Assembly (NCBI RefSeq): GCF_049445855.1
Contig: NZ_JBMSDV010000001.1
Span: 1,364,001-1,428,000 of the forward strand
Direction: 5' to 3'
Length of the DNA: 64,000 nucleotides
DNA from: JAGOCV01 sp049445855
Lineage (GTDB): Bacteria; Pseudomonadota; Gammaproteobacteria; Burkholderiales; Burkholderiaceae_C
Under the pieces are notes generated by a model. That model was not told where the DNA came from. It saw only the letters and a program-made list of their open reading frames with translations, and did no database searches. The translations under genes were made by a program, and so were the position numbers. Positions 53,270 through 64,000 of this stretch are shown piece by piece. How positions within the stretch are numbered: the first letter of the stretch is position 1; each line of letters starts with the position of its first letter.

Positions 53270-54406
53270 ATGGAACGCGATCAGGCCAGTAAATTCATCA
53301 ACGACCTGCTGAAGCTGATGATCAGCCGCAACGGCAGCGACCTGTTCATCACGGGCGACTTCCCGCCGGCGATGAAGGTGGACGGCAAGATCACCAAGGT
53401 GTCGGCGCAGCCCCTGGGCGCGGCGCACACGCTGGCGCTCACGCGCTCCATCATGAGCGACAAGCAGATGGCGGAGTTCGAGCGCACCAAGGAGTGCAAC
53501 TTCGCGATCTCGCCCGCCGGTGTCGGCCGCTTCCGCGTCAATGCGTTCGTGCAGCAGGGCAAGGTCGGCATGGTGATGCGGGTGATCCCGCAGACGCTGC
53601 CCACCATCGACGGCCTGGGCGTGCCGCAGGTGCTCAAGGACATCACGATGTCCAAGCGCGGGCTGTGCATCCTGGTCGGCGCGACGGGTTCGGGCAAGTC
53701 CACCACGCTGGCGGCCATGGTCGACTGGCGCAACGAGCAGTCGTACGGCCACATCATCACCATCGAGGACCCGGTCGAATTCGTTCATCCGCACAAGAAC
53801 TGCGTGGTGACGCAGCGCGAAGTGGGCCTGGATACCGACAGCTGGGAAGCCGCACTCAAGAACACGCTGCGCCAGGCGCCCGACGTGATCCTGATGGGCG
53901 AAATCCGCGACCGCGAAACCATGGAACACGCCATCGCCTTCGCGGAAACGGGTCACCTCTGCATGTGCACGTTGCACGCCAACAGCGCCAACCAGGCGCT
54001 GGACCGCGTGGTGAACTTCTTCCCCGAAGAACGCCACCAGCAATTGCTGATGGACCTGTCGCTCAACCTGCGCGCCATGATTTCCCAGCGCCTCGTGCCC
54101 AAGCAGGACGGCAAGGGCCGCCAGGCCGCGGTGGAGATCATGCTCAACACGCCGCTGATTTCCGACCTGATCTTCAAGGGCGAGATTTCCGAGATCAAGG
54201 AAATCATGAAGAAGAGCCGCAACCTGGGCATGCAGACCTTCGACCAGGCGCTGTTCGACGCCTACGAGAACAACCTCATCACCTACGAAGACGCGTTGCG
54301 CAACGCCGACTCGGTGAACGACCTTCGCCTGCAGATCAAGCTCAACAGCCAGCGTGCCAAGTCGCAGGACCTGTCCACCGGCACGGAACATCTCGCGATC
54401 GTCTGA
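53270..54406 (+). CDS. pilU: type IV pilus retraction ATPase PilU
   Basis: A 378-residue PilT-like ATPase. Walker A GATGSGKST (137-145), Asp box ITIEDPVEF, Walker B DVILMGEIRD and His box GHLCMCTLHA are present. Length, the extended C-terminus and position after pilT mark it as PilU, which works with PilT for forceful retraction. Confidence 0.96.
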   Translation: MERDQASKFINDLLKLMISRNGSDLFITGDFPPAMKVDGKITKVSAQPLGAAHTLALTRSIMSDKQMAEFERTKECNFAISPAGVGRFRVNAFVQQGKVGMVMRVIPQTLPTIDGLGVPQVLKDITMSKRGLCILVGATGSGKSTTLAAMVDWRNEQSYGHIITIEDPVEFVHPHKNCVVTQREVGLDTDSWEAALKNTLRQAPDVILMGEIRDRETMEHAIAFAETGHLCMCTLHANSANQALDRVVNFFPEERHQQLLMDLSLNLRAMISQRLVPKQDGKGRQAAVEIMLNTPLISDLIFKGEISEIKEIMKKSRNLGMQTFDQALFDAYENNLITYEDALRNADSVNDLRLQIKLNSQRAKSQDLSTGTEHLAIV

Positions 54407-54413
54407 GGCATCG

Positions 54414-55313
54414 ATGTCGATCAACGTCCGCAACTACGAATCCACTCCCTCACGCAAGGTCGCCTTCGTCGGCCTGGGCGTCATGGGCTACCCCATGGCC
54501 GGCCATCTGGCCCGCGCCGGTCACCAGGTCACCGTCTACAACCGCACCGCGTCCAAGGCAGAGACCTGGGCGAAGGAATTCGGCGGCAAGCACGCGGCAA
54601 CGCCCAGGCTGGCCGCGCAGGAGGCAGACATCGTCTTCTGCTGCGTCGGCAATGACGATGACCTGCGCGGCGTGACGCTCGGCGCCGACGGTGCCTTCGC
54701 GGGCATGAAGGCCGGCGCGATCTTCGTGGACCACACCACGGCTTCGGCCGACGTGGCCCGCGAACTTCATGCAGCCGCGAAGAAGGCGGGCTTCGAGTTC
54801 GTCGACGCGCCCGTCTCCGGCGGCCAGGCCGGTGCGCAGAACGGCATGCTGACGGTGATGTGCGGCGGCGACCAGGCTGCCTTCGACGCCGCGCGCCCCG
54901 TCGGCATGGCGTTCTCGAAGGCGTTCACGCTGATGGGCGAAAGCGGCGCGGGTCAGCTCACCAAGATGGTCAACCAGATCTGCATCGCAGGCCTGGTGCA
55001 GGGCCTGTCGGAAGCCATTGCATTCGGCATGCGTGCGGGCCTGGACATGCCGCAGGTGCTCGACGTGATCGGCAAGGGCGCGGCCCAGAGCTGGCAGATG
55101 GACAACCGCGGCAAGACGATGGCCGAAGGCAAGTTCGACTTCGGCTTCGCGGTGGACTGGATGCGCAAGGACCTGGGTCTCGTGCTCGACGAAGCCAAGC
55201 GCAACGGTGCCCGGCTCCCCGTCACCGCGCTGGTGGACCAGTTCTACGCCGATGTGCAGCAGGCCGGCGGCAATCGCTTCGACACTTCCAGCCTGATCAC
55301 GCGGCTGAAGTAA
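54414..55313 (+). CDS. NAD(P)-dependent oxidoreductase, 3-hydroxyisobutyrate dehydrogenase family
   Basis: A 299-residue beta-hydroxyacid dehydrogenase. Rossmann motif GLGVMGYPMAGHL near residue 19; substrate-binding signature DAPVSGGQAGAQNGMLTVMCGG; catalytic Lys in GQLTKMVNQ near residue 182. Members reduce or oxidise 3-hydroxyisobutyrate, tartronate semialdehyde or succinic semialdehyde; the substrate is not defined here. ATG 54414 is the first after pilU (7 bp). Confidence 0.92.
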   Translation: MSINVRNYESTPSRKVAFVGLGVMGYPMAGHLARAGHQVTVYNRTASKAETWAKEFGGKHAATPRLAAQEADIVFCCVGNDDDLRGVTLGADGAFAGMKAGAIFVDHTTASADVARELHAAAKKAGFEFVDAPVSGGQAGAQNGMLTVMCGGDQAAFDAARPVGMAFSKAFTLMGESGAGQLTKMVNQICIAGLVQGLSEAIAFGMRAGLDMPQVLDVIGKGAAQSWQMDNRGKTMAEGKFDFGFAVDWMRKDLGLVLDEAKRNGARLPVTALVDQFYADVQQAGGNRFDTSSLITRLK

Positions 55314-55328
55314 GCGCTTCAGCGACGG

Positions 55329-56015
55329 TCAGTTCGTGCGCGGCGACGGCGACGTCGTACCGCTTGCGGGCGGCGTGGTCTGGATGCGCTGCAGCTCTTC
55401 CGGGCTGATGATCTCGAGCACGCGCACCACGCGCTGCACGCCGGCGACGCCGCGCGTGATTTCGGTGGCGCGGTCCGCCTCGCGCTGCGTCACGCGCCCC
55501 ATCAGGTAGGTCGTGCCACGCTCGGTCGTGACCTTCACCGAATTCGCGAAAATGTCCTTCGAGTCGACCAGCGACGCCTTCACCTTGCCGGTGACAAGGG
55601 CGTCGGACGAGCGCTGCGTGAGCGTCGAATTGCCCATCACGCCGAGTTCGTTGACGACCGCGTTCACGTTCTCGACGCGGCTCACCACCTGCTCCACCAG
55701 TTGCTTGTCCTGCGCGGACGGCACTTCACCGGTCAGCAGGACCTGGCGGTTGTAGCTGGTCACGTTCACGTGGACACGGTCACCCAGGTTCTCGCGGATG
55801 CGTGAGCCGGCGCGCAGCTCGATGCCTTCGTCCTCCAGCTGGATGCCCGAGGTACGGCGGTCCGTCGCCACCATCGCACCGCCGACGGCAGCGCCGCCGA
55901 TCAGCACGGGGGCGCAGGCGCCCAGCATGAACGAGAGGGCCGTGCCTGCGAGCACGGCGGTGCCCAGGCGGATGAAGCGCGAGGGCAGGCGCGAAGCGTT
56001 GGTCTGGATGTTCAT
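55329..56015 (-). CDS. dolP: dual BON-domain outer-membrane lipoprotein, DolP/YraP type
   Basis: A 228-residue lipoprotein. Lipobox FMLGAC gives Cys34. Two BON domains follow (about 65-135, HVNVTSYNRQVLLTGEVPS; about 145-215, VTTERGTTYLMGRVTQREA) with a Pro/Thr-rich tail. DolP binds anionic phospholipids at division sites and supports outer-membrane integrity. Its ATG overlaps the diaA/gmhA stop (ATGA), preserving the yraN-diaA-dolP order known from E. coli. Confidence 0.92.
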   Translation of the reverse strand: MNIQTNASRLPSRFIRLGTAVLAGTALSFMLGACAPVLIGGAAVGGAMVATDRRTSGIQLEDEGIELRAGSRIRENLGDRVHVNVTSYNRQVLLTGEVPSAQDKQLVEQVVSRVENVNAVVNELGVMGNSTLTQRSSDALVTGKVKASLVDSKDIFANSVKVTTERGTTYLMGRVTQREADRATEITRGVAGVQRVVRVLEIISPEELQRIQTTPPASGTTSPSPRTN

Positions 56016-56611
56016 GCGGATGTTTCCTGTTCTCCAAGTAATTGGTTGTCGACGCCGTCGCACAGGCAGTGCAGGACGAGCAGGTGGACTTCATGGATGC
56101 GCGGCGCACGGTCGTGTGGCACGCAGATGTGCACGTCGGTCTCGCGCAGCAGGCGACCCGCCTGGCCACCGCCATGGCCTGTGAGTGCCACGACAGTCAT
56201 GTCACGTTCGTGCGCGGCTTCGACCGCCGCCACGATGTTCGCCGGATTGCCGTCGTCGGTGAGGACGAGCAGCACGTCACCGGCCTGCCCGAGCGCGCGG
56301 ACCTGCCGGGAAAATGCAGCGGCGAATTCGTAATCACTCGCGATGCCGGAGAGCACCGCCGTGTCGGCCGACAGCGCCACGGCTCCCAGCTCGGGCCGCT
56401 CACGCTCCAGGCGGCCGACGAAGGCCGCAGCGAAATACTGGGCCTCCGCTGCCGATGCGCCGTTGCCGCACGCCAGCACCTTGCCACCACTTGTCACGCA
56501 AGCCAGCATGGCCTGCACCGCCGATGAAATGGATTTGCTGAGCACGGGGCCGGCCTGGTATTTCAGGTCGGCGCTGTCGATGAAATGCTGTTGGATGCGT
56601 TGCTCGAGCAT
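56012..56611 (-). CDS. SIS-domain protein, DiaA/GmhA (phosphoheptose isomerase) type
   Basis: A 199-residue SIS-fold protein with GNGASAAEAQYFAAAFVGRLERERPEL and the C-terminal HDRAPRIHEVHLLVLHCLCD. Such proteins are either sedoheptulose-7-phosphate isomerase (LPS heptose pathway) or the DnaA-binding initiation factor DiaA. Context next to yraN, dolP and rsmI favours DiaA. The ATG at 56611 is the start matching family N-termini; a longer frame upstream is a shadow. Confidence 0.88.
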   Translation of the reverse strand: MLEQRIQQHFIDSADLKYQAGPVLSKSISSAVQAMLACVTSGGKVLACGNGASAAEAQYFAAAFVGRLERERPELGAVALSADTAVLSGIASDYEFAAAFSRQVRALGQAGDVLLVLTDDGNPANIVAAVEAAHERDMTVVALTGHGGGQAGRLLRETDVHICVPHDRAPRIHEVHLLVLHCLCDGVDNQLLGEQETSA

Positions 56612-56706
56612 GGCCGAAGATGATAACCCCGCATCGTGAAACCGGATGTAGGCCGGGGTCACAAAAGCTAACGCCGCAGAAGCCAACGCGCGGCGGGTGC
56701 CTCCGG

Positions 56707-57078
56707 CTACGCCGCGTCGAATGCCGCCTTGAGCCAGACCAGTTCGTCCTCCACCAGAACCACGTCGAAGCGGCACGGCGGCATCTCGCGCAGCTTCATG
56801 AGGTAATGGCGCGCCGCGAAGATGATGCGCCGCTGCTTGACGCCGCCGACACTCGCGCCCGCGCCGCCGTGCGCCTTGGTCGAACGCGCCCGGACTTCGA
56901 CGAACACGAGCGTGCCATCCCTGTCCTGCATGACGAGGTCGATTTCACCGCCGCCGCGTCCCGGCGTCCGATAATTGCGCTCGACCAGCTTCATGCCGGC
57001 TTGGCGAAGATGTGCCAGCGCGACGGACTCCGCCGCATCGCCGACCTGCTTGGTATTTGTTCCTGCCGGGAGTCCCAT
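56707..57078 (-). CDS. yraN: YraN family (UPF0102) putative nuclease-fold protein
   Basis: A 123-residue protein of the restriction-endonuclease-like fold. The core E...D...E-x-R pattern is visible: GEIDLVMQDRDGTLVFVEVRAR with KQ at RRII. Function unknown, possibly DNA repair or natural transformation. The ATG used (57078) shares a base with the likely TTG start of rsmI on the opposite strand. Confidence 0.92.
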   Translation of the reverse strand: MGLPAGTNTKQVGDAAESVALAHLRQAGMKLVERNYRTPGRGGGEIDLVMQDRDGTLVFVEVRARSTKAHGGAGASVGGVKQRRIIFAARHYLMKLREMPPCRFDVVLVEDELVWLKAAFDAA

Positions 57079-58019
57079 TGACCGCCACCCTGAATGCATC
57101 GTTCTCGAATGCCCTTGCCACCGCCCGGGAGGCAGCAGGGCACCAGCATTATCCGCAGGGCGCGCTCTACGTCGTGGCGACGCCGATCGGCAACCTGGCC
57201 GACATCACGCTGCGCGCGCTGCACGTGCTGGCCATCGCCGACACGATTGCCTGTGAAGACACGCGGCACACGCAGACTTTGCTGCGCGCCTATGGCATCG
57301 AGAAGTCGTCGCATCAACTGCTGGCCGTGCACCAGCACAACGAAGCCGAGGCCTCCGGCCGCGTGCTGGAAAAGCTGCACGCAGGCGAGCGCGTGGCCTA
57401 TGTCAGCGATGCCGGCACACCCGCCGTCAGCGACCCCGGCGCGCGCCTCGCACACGCGGTCACGGCGGGAGGGCTTCGTGTGCTGCCACTTCCCGGCGCG
57501 AGCAGCATCACCACGGCGCTCAGCGCGGCGGGCCTCGTGCATGACAGTGGTCATTTCGTCTTTGAAGGATTCCTCAGCACCCGCAGTGCCGAGCGCGACG
57601 CGGCGGTTCGGAAGATCGCGGCCGAGCCACGGGCCGTCGTGCTGCTGGAAGCGCCGCACCGCATCGAGGCGCTCGCCACTGCACTCGTCGCGCTCGGAAC
57701 GCGGGAGATCACGCTGGCGCGCGAACTCACCAAACAGTTCGAATCCATCCACACCCTGCCTGCCTCGGATGTGCCAGCCTGGCTGCAGGAAGACACGCAA
57801 CGCACACGTGGCGAGTTCGTGGTCGTCGTGCATGCCGCTGCGGCCGTCACGGAGCCCGGCGACGATGCCGGCGCGCGCGCGCTGAAGCTGTTGCTGGACG
57901 AGGGCGTGCCGCTCAAGTCAGCCGTGAAGATCGCCGCGCAATGGACCGGCGGCTCACGCAACACCCTCTACGATCTTGCACTCTCGCTGCGCAAGGACGC
58001 CGTCCGCGACACGGACTGA
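57078..58019 (+). CDS. rsmI: 16S rRNA 2'-O-ribose C1402 methyltransferase RsmI
   Basis: A 313-residue SAM-dependent methyltransferase of the tetrapyrrole-methylase fold. It shows ALYVVATPIGNLADITLRAL, EDTRHTQTLL, YVSDAGTPAVSDPGARL and the C-terminal WTGGSRNTLYDLAL helix. It modifies C1402 in the ribosomal P site. Start choice: TTG at 57078 with GGGAG five bases before; the alternative ATG at 57012 would put the start inside yraN with a non-family N-terminus. Confidence 0.95.
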   Translation: MTATLNASFSNALATAREAAGHQHYPQGALYVVATPIGNLADITLRALHVLAIADTIACEDTRHTQTLLRAYGIEKSSHQLLAVHQHNEAEASGRVLEKLHAGERVAYVSDAGTPAVSDPGARLAHAVTAGGLRVLPLPGASSITTALSAAGLVHDSGHFVFEGFLSTRSAERDAAVRKIAAEPRAVVLLEAPHRIEALATALVALGTREITLARELTKQFESIHTLPASDVPAWLQEDTQRTRGEFVVVVHAAAAVTEPGDDAGARALKLLLDEGVPLKSAVKIAAQWTGGSRNTLYDLALSLRKDAVRDTD

Positions 58020-58022
58020 CGC

Positions 58023-59294
58023 TCATCCCCGTGCAATGCCTGCGCGCTCCAGCAGGGCGTGCAGCAACACGTTGCAACCCGCCTCCACATCGGCGGGCTT
58101 CGCGTCCTCCACCTCGTTGTGGCTGATGCCATCCTTGCAGGGAATGAAGATCATCCCCGTCGGGGCAAGGCGAGCCGTGTACACCGCGTCGTGCCCGGCT
58201 CCGGAGATCATCCGCCGGTTCGGATACCCGAGCGCCTGCGCTGCCCGCTCCACCGCATCCACACAGTCCGCATGGAAGGGCTGCGCGGGATAGCTCGAGA
58301 CGGATTCGAGACGGATCGCCAGTCCTGTGCTGGCAGACAGCTGCGCGGCCGTTGCACGCATGTCGTCGGCCATGGCGTCCAGCAGCGCGTCGGTGTGGTT
58401 GCGCAGGTCGATGGAAAATTTCACCTGCCCCGGGATCACGTTGCGGCTGTTCGGGAACACCTGCACCATGCCGACGGTGCCGCGCCCGTGCGGCGGATGT
58501 CGGTGCGCAATTGCCACCACTTCCTGGATCAGCGCAGCGGCCACCTGCATGGCATCCTTGCGGATGCCCATCGGCGTCGGACCTGCATGCGCCTCCATGC
58601 CTGTGACGGTGCAGTCGAACCAGCGCACGCCCAGCGTCCCGAGCACCACACCGATGGTGGTGTCTTCCTGCTCCAGCACCGGGCCCTGTTCGATGTGCGC
58701 CTCGAAGTACGCGCCCATGGGGTGCTGCCCGGGTTCCTCATCGCCGACATAGCCAATGGCCTGCAACGCCTCGCGCACGCTGATGCCTTCGGTGTCACGC
58801 GCGGCGTAGGCCTGCTCCAGCGGGATCGCGCCCGCGAACACACCGGATCCCATCATCACCGGCACGAAGCGCGAACCCTCCTCGTTGGTCCAGGCCACCA
58901 CTTCGATCGGCGCTTCGGTTTCGATGCCGAGTTCGTTGAGCGTGCGCACCACCTCCAGCCCGGCCAGCACGCCGTAGTTCCCGTCGAACTTGCCGCCGGT
59001 GGGCTGCGTGTCGATGTGACTGCCGGTGGCCACAGGCGGCAGCGCGGGGTTGCGTCCCGGCCGGCGCATGAAGACGTTGCCGATCCTGTCGATCGTCACG
59101 CGCATGCCTGCTGCACGGGCCCACGCGATCACGAGGTCACGCCCCTGCCGGTCCAGGTCGGACAACGCGAGCCGGCAGACGCCGCCCTTGGGCGTGGCAC
59201 CGATCTCCGCAAGATCCATCAGGCTGTGCCAGAGACGGCTGCCATCGATCCGCAGGGACAGGTCTTCGGACAGGCTGGAAACGATCGGACGCAT
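58023..59294 (-). CDS. Zn-dependent M20 hydrolase, N-carbamoyl-L-amino acid hydrolase/allantoate amidohydrolase family
   Basis: A 423-residue metallo-hydrolase. Zn ligands are in GSHIDTQPTGGKFDGNYG and NEEGSRFVPVMMGS; the dimerisation lid (GMEAHAGPTPMGIRKDAM) is typical. Relatives hydrolyse N-carbamoyl amino acids, allantoate or ureidoglycolate. No purine or pyrimidine gene is nearby to decide. The start at 59294 fits family N-termini; the longer frame is not needed. Confidence 0.92.
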   Translation of the reverse strand: MRPIVSSLSEDLSLRIDGSRLWHSLMDLAEIGATPKGGVCRLALSDLDRQGRDLVIAWARAAGMRVTIDRIGNVFMRRPGRNPALPPVATGSHIDTQPTGGKFDGNYGVLAGLEVVRTLNELGIETEAPIEVVAWTNEEGSRFVPVMMGSGVFAGAIPLEQAYAARDTEGISVREALQAIGYVGDEEPGQHPMGAYFEAHIEQGPVLEQEDTTIGVVLGTLGVRWFDCTVTGMEAHAGPTPMGIRKDAMQVAAALIQEVVAIAHRHPPHGRGTVGMVQVFPNSRNVIPGQVKFSIDLRNHTDALLDAMADDMRATAAQLSASTGLAIRLESVSSYPAQPFHADCVDAVERAAQALGYPNRRMISGAGHDAVYTARLAPTGMIFIPCKDGISHNEVEDAKPADVEAGCNVLLHALLERAGIARG

Positions 59295-59434
59295 GGATGA
59301 CCTCCTCTCCGGTGCGGGACCGGTCAGCACGAGTGTCCGGTGACGGCCATCGCCGGACCATAGCCCGTTCGGGCCATGGCGGACAGCCGTGCGCATTCCT
59401 AGACTGGGCTGAACTGCATTCGAAGGAACAAGTC

Positions 59435-60769
59435 ATGCGCGTGATCGTGGTGGGCGCCGGCATCGCCGGCCTGGGAGCGGCGTACCGCCTGCGGGAAGAA
59501 GGCCACGAAGTCGTCCTCATCGAGAAGGACGAAGAAGCCGGAGGACGCTGCCGCGCGGTTCAATGGCACGGCATCTGGGCCGTGACGGGCGCATTCGCTT
59601 TCCTCGGCGCAGAAACCAACCTCATCGAGCAGGCCACCAAGCTCGGCATCTACGAGCCGGGCCTGCTGGCCGACCTCACCGCCGCCCATCGCTGGAACGT
59701 GCTGGTCAAGCGGGGCAAGGCCGTCGACTTCGGCGCATTCGACATGACCAGCGCCGCGAAACATCCATCCATCCCCCTGGGTGAGAAGGCACGCCTGCTG
59801 GCCACGCTTCCCGTGCTGGCCCGCCAGATGATGGCCAGCGACCCGCACGACCTCACCAGCGCGCTGGCGCTGGACGACGTGAATGCCTGCGAGTATTTCC
59901 GCCGCTACTCGCCCACCTTCGTCGACTACTTCCTCGAGCCCTGCATGGGCATGTTCTGCGGCTATGGGGAGGACGATTTCTCCCTCGGCTGGGCCGCCTG
60001 GAGTTCGTCCGGCCGTCTTTCGTGGGCCGGCAACAGCATGTGGAGCTTCAAGGAACGCGGCGCCGGCCACCTGACCTGGTCGCTGCAGGAACACTTCGCG
60101 CAGGACGAGGGCTGCGACCTGCGCACCGGCTGGACGGTGGATGCCGTGCATCACGACACGAACGGTGTGCGCGTGCGGGCGCACCGCGGCGACAGCGCCG
60201 AACTCATCGCCGGCGATGCCGTGGTGATGGCCGTGCCCGGCAACCACGTCAGCAGGCTCATGCCCGGACTGGACGCACGCCGACGGGACTTCTTCGACCG
60301 CATCGACTACGCGGGCCACCACATCGTCTACTACCTGCTGGACCGCCCCAAAGGCGAACTGCTCGACACCTATGTGCTGCCCGCGGCCGATGGCTTCCGG
60401 CGCACCGGCAACCTGCGCTTCACCGACCTGGGGAACGGAAGAACCTTCGCCCATTCGCAATGGAAGGACTGGGGTTGCCGCCAGCACGCGCACGCGAGCG
60501 ACGAGGAGTTGCTGGCGATCTCCTGGAGCGACGTGGAAGACGCCGTGCCGCAGGTGCGCGGCACCCGCGTGATCGACAGCTTCATCTCCAAGCAGCCGCA
60601 TGCCATCTGCAAGCGACCGAAGGGCTTCATCCGCGGCCTGAAGGATTTCAGGTCGCTCGGCGCCTTGCCGCGCGTGGCATTCTGTGGCGACTACCTCACC
60701 AACAGCACCGTGGGACAGTCGCACTGGTCGGGATTGCAGGCGGCGGAGGAACTGATGGCGGGTGGTTGA
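59435..60769 (+). CDS. FAD-dependent oxidoreductase, amine oxidase/phytoene-desaturase-like
   Basis: A 444-residue flavoprotein. Dinucleotide-binding motif VIVVGAGIAGLGAAYRLREEGHEVVLIE (3-30) followed by the GG-R-C-R motif (GGRCRAVQW). C-terminal FAD motif RVAFCGDYLTNSTVGQSHWSGLQAAEEL. It resembles protoporphyrinogen-oxidase-like and desaturase-like members of the flavin amine oxidase family; the substrate is unknown. ATG 59435 is preceded by GAAGGAA, and the in-frame extension upstream is not needed. Confidence 0.88.
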   Translation: MRVIVVGAGIAGLGAAYRLREEGHEVVLIEKDEEAGGRCRAVQWHGIWAVTGAFAFLGAETNLIEQATKLGIYEPGLLADLTAAHRWNVLVKRGKAVDFGAFDMTSAAKHPSIPLGEKARLLATLPVLARQMMASDPHDLTSALALDDVNACEYFRRYSPTFVDYFLEPCMGMFCGYGEDDFSLGWAAWSSSGRLSWAGNSMWSFKERGAGHLTWSLQEHFAQDEGCDLRTGWTVDAVHHDTNGVRVRAHRGDSAELIAGDAVVMAVPGNHVSRLMPGLDARRRDFFDRIDYAGHHIVYYLLDRPKGELLDTYVLPAADGFRRTGNLRFTDLGNGRTFAHSQWKDWGCRQHAHASDEELLAISWSDVEDAVPQVRGTRVIDSFISKQPHAICKRPKGFIRGLKDFRSLGALPRVAFCGDYLTNSTVGQSHWSGLQAAEELMAGG

Positions 60770-60789
60770 CGGGACGTGACGGCGGGTAA

Positions 60790-63147
<2,358 letters not shown>

Positions 63148-63165
63148 TCGCGAAAGGACGGGACG

Positions 63166-63999
63166 ATGGAACGCGTCGAACAGCACGCCAGTTTCGGCGG
63201 CCGGCAGGAGGTGTGGAAGCATGCGTCCACCACGCTGGGCTGCGACATGAAGTTCGGGCTCTACCTGCCGCCGAAGGCCGTCGCGGGCGAGCCGTGCCCG
63301 GTGCTCTACTGGCTGTCGGGCCTGACCTGCACCGAGCAGAACTTCATCACCAAGGCCGGCGCGCAGCAGTTCGCCGCACGGCATGAATTGATCGTCGTCG
63401 CGCCCGACACGAGTCCGCGCGGCGACGGCATCGCCAACGATGCGGCCTACGACCTCGGCCAGGGCGCGGGCTTCTATCTCAACGCCACGCAGGCGCCGTG
63501 GGCACCGCACTTCCGCATGGAAGACTATGTGGTCGATGAATTGCCGGCGGTGGTGGAGAGCCACGTGGCCACCACCGGCCGGCGCGGCATCTCCGGCCAC
63601 TCGATGGGCGGGCACGGCGCACTGACGCTCGCGCTGCGCCACCCGGGCCGCTATGCCAGCGTGTCGGCGTTCTCGCCGATCGTCGCGCCGACGCAGGTGC
63701 CGTGGGGGCAGAAGGCCTTCACCGCTTACCTCGGCGAAGACCGTTCGCAATGGGCACAGCACGACGCGGTGACACTCATTGCGGGCGCGAAGGAACGCCT
63801 GCCGCTGCTGGTGGACCAGGGCGATGCCGATGAATTCCTCGCAGGGCAGTTGAAGCCCGAACTGCTGAAGAACGCGTGCGACGCAGCGGGCCATCCGCTC
63901 ACGCTGCGCATGCAGCCCGGTTACGACCACAGCTACTACTTCATCGCGAGTTTCATCGGCGAGCACATCGCGCATCACGCGAAGGCACTGCGCGACTGA
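63166..63999 (+). CDS. fghA: S-formylglutathione hydrolase
   Basis: A 277-residue alpha/beta hydrolase of the esterase D family. Nucleophile S146 in GISGHSMGGHG, acid in QGDADEFL, His in PGYDHSYYFI. It releases formate and glutathione from S-formylglutathione, the second step after FrmA. It lies 18 bp downstream of frmA and completes the detoxification operon; the window ends one base after its stop. Confidence 0.96.
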   Translation: MERVEQHASFGGRQEVWKHASTTLGCDMKFGLYLPPKAVAGEPCPVLYWLSGLTCTEQNFITKAGAQQFAARHELIVVAPDTSPRGDGIANDAAYDLGQGAGFYLNATQAPWAPHFRMEDYVVDELPAVVESHVATTGRRGISGHSMGGHGALTLALRHPGRYASVSAFSPIVAPTQVPWGQKAFTAYLGEDRSQWAQHDAVTLIAGAKERLPLLVDQGDADEFLAGQLKPELLKNACDAAGHPLTLRMQPGYDHSYYFIASFIGEHIAHHAKALRD

Positions 64000-64000
64000 A

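Overview
The window is about 64 kb of high-GC, gene-dense chromosome. I see no rRNA, tRNA, CRISPR array, insertion sequence or phage gene. PhaM, a DUF3567 protein, a leucine/aromatic-type ABC cassette next to a ring-hydroxylating dioxygenase, an rsmI/yraN/diaA/dolP block and pilT-cNMP protein-pilU all point to a betaproteobacterium of the order Burkholderiales. Comamonadaceae or a close family is most likely, but this is inferred from gene content and not from a marker gene.

Layout. 1-5177: end of an aromatic-ring dioxygenase (small subunit, Rieske ferredoxin) followed by a complete five-gene branched-chain-amino-acid-type ABC importer. 5194-7640 (minus): phaM, a FIST sensor protein and a small secreted protein. 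7751-16349: two converging arms of metal-handling envelope genes. The plus arm is a DUF2946-like protein, a Met-rich TonB receptor, a Tat-exported DJ-1/PfpI protein, SCO1 and PCuAC. The minus arm is a small secreted protein, a TonB receptor and a His-rich PepSY protein. 16388-20470: enoyl-CoA hydratase, amino-acid binding protein, VOC protein, MarC and a MORN-like protein, closed by a very strong terminator hairpin. 20505-25429 (minus): a 1335-residue trimeric autotransporter adhesin with a downstream BamE-like/OmpA lipoprotein. 25644-37939: mixed metabolic and envelope genes (TraB/GumN, FAH, IclR, DUF3108, DUF3567, AbrB-type permease, ChaN, cardiolipin synthase, purU, LysR, glcD).

37976-46404 (minus): aquaporin Z, an attenuator-like leader with tandem Trp codons, a CHASE2 histidine kinase with its OmpR-type regulator, and a minor-pilin operon (fimT, pilV, pilW, pilX, pilE). 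In this operon the pilX reading frame continues into the C-terminal domain of PilY1. 46542-50106: putA and a divergent Lrp-type regulator. 50189-54406: DUF3617 protein, the PLP protein YggS, and pilT, a cNMP-binding protein and pilU. 54414-58019: a HIBADH-type dehydrogenase, dolP, diaA/gmhA, yraN and rsmI. 58023-61602: M20 amidohydrolase, FAD amine-oxidase-like protein and LuxR regulator. 61706-63999: a complete glutathione-dependent formaldehyde detoxification operon (frmR, frmA/adhC, fghA) with a recognisable FrmR-type operator.

Functional themes are uptake and oxidation of an aromatic or organic acid, copper acquisition and cytochrome oxidase metallation, surface adhesion and type IV pilus biogenesis/retraction, proline catabolism, and formaldehyde defence. 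The items most worth following up are the PilX-PilY1 fusion, the Trp-codon leader before aqpZ, the exported DJ-1 protein inside the copper cluster, and the adhesin/OmpA lipoprotein pair.
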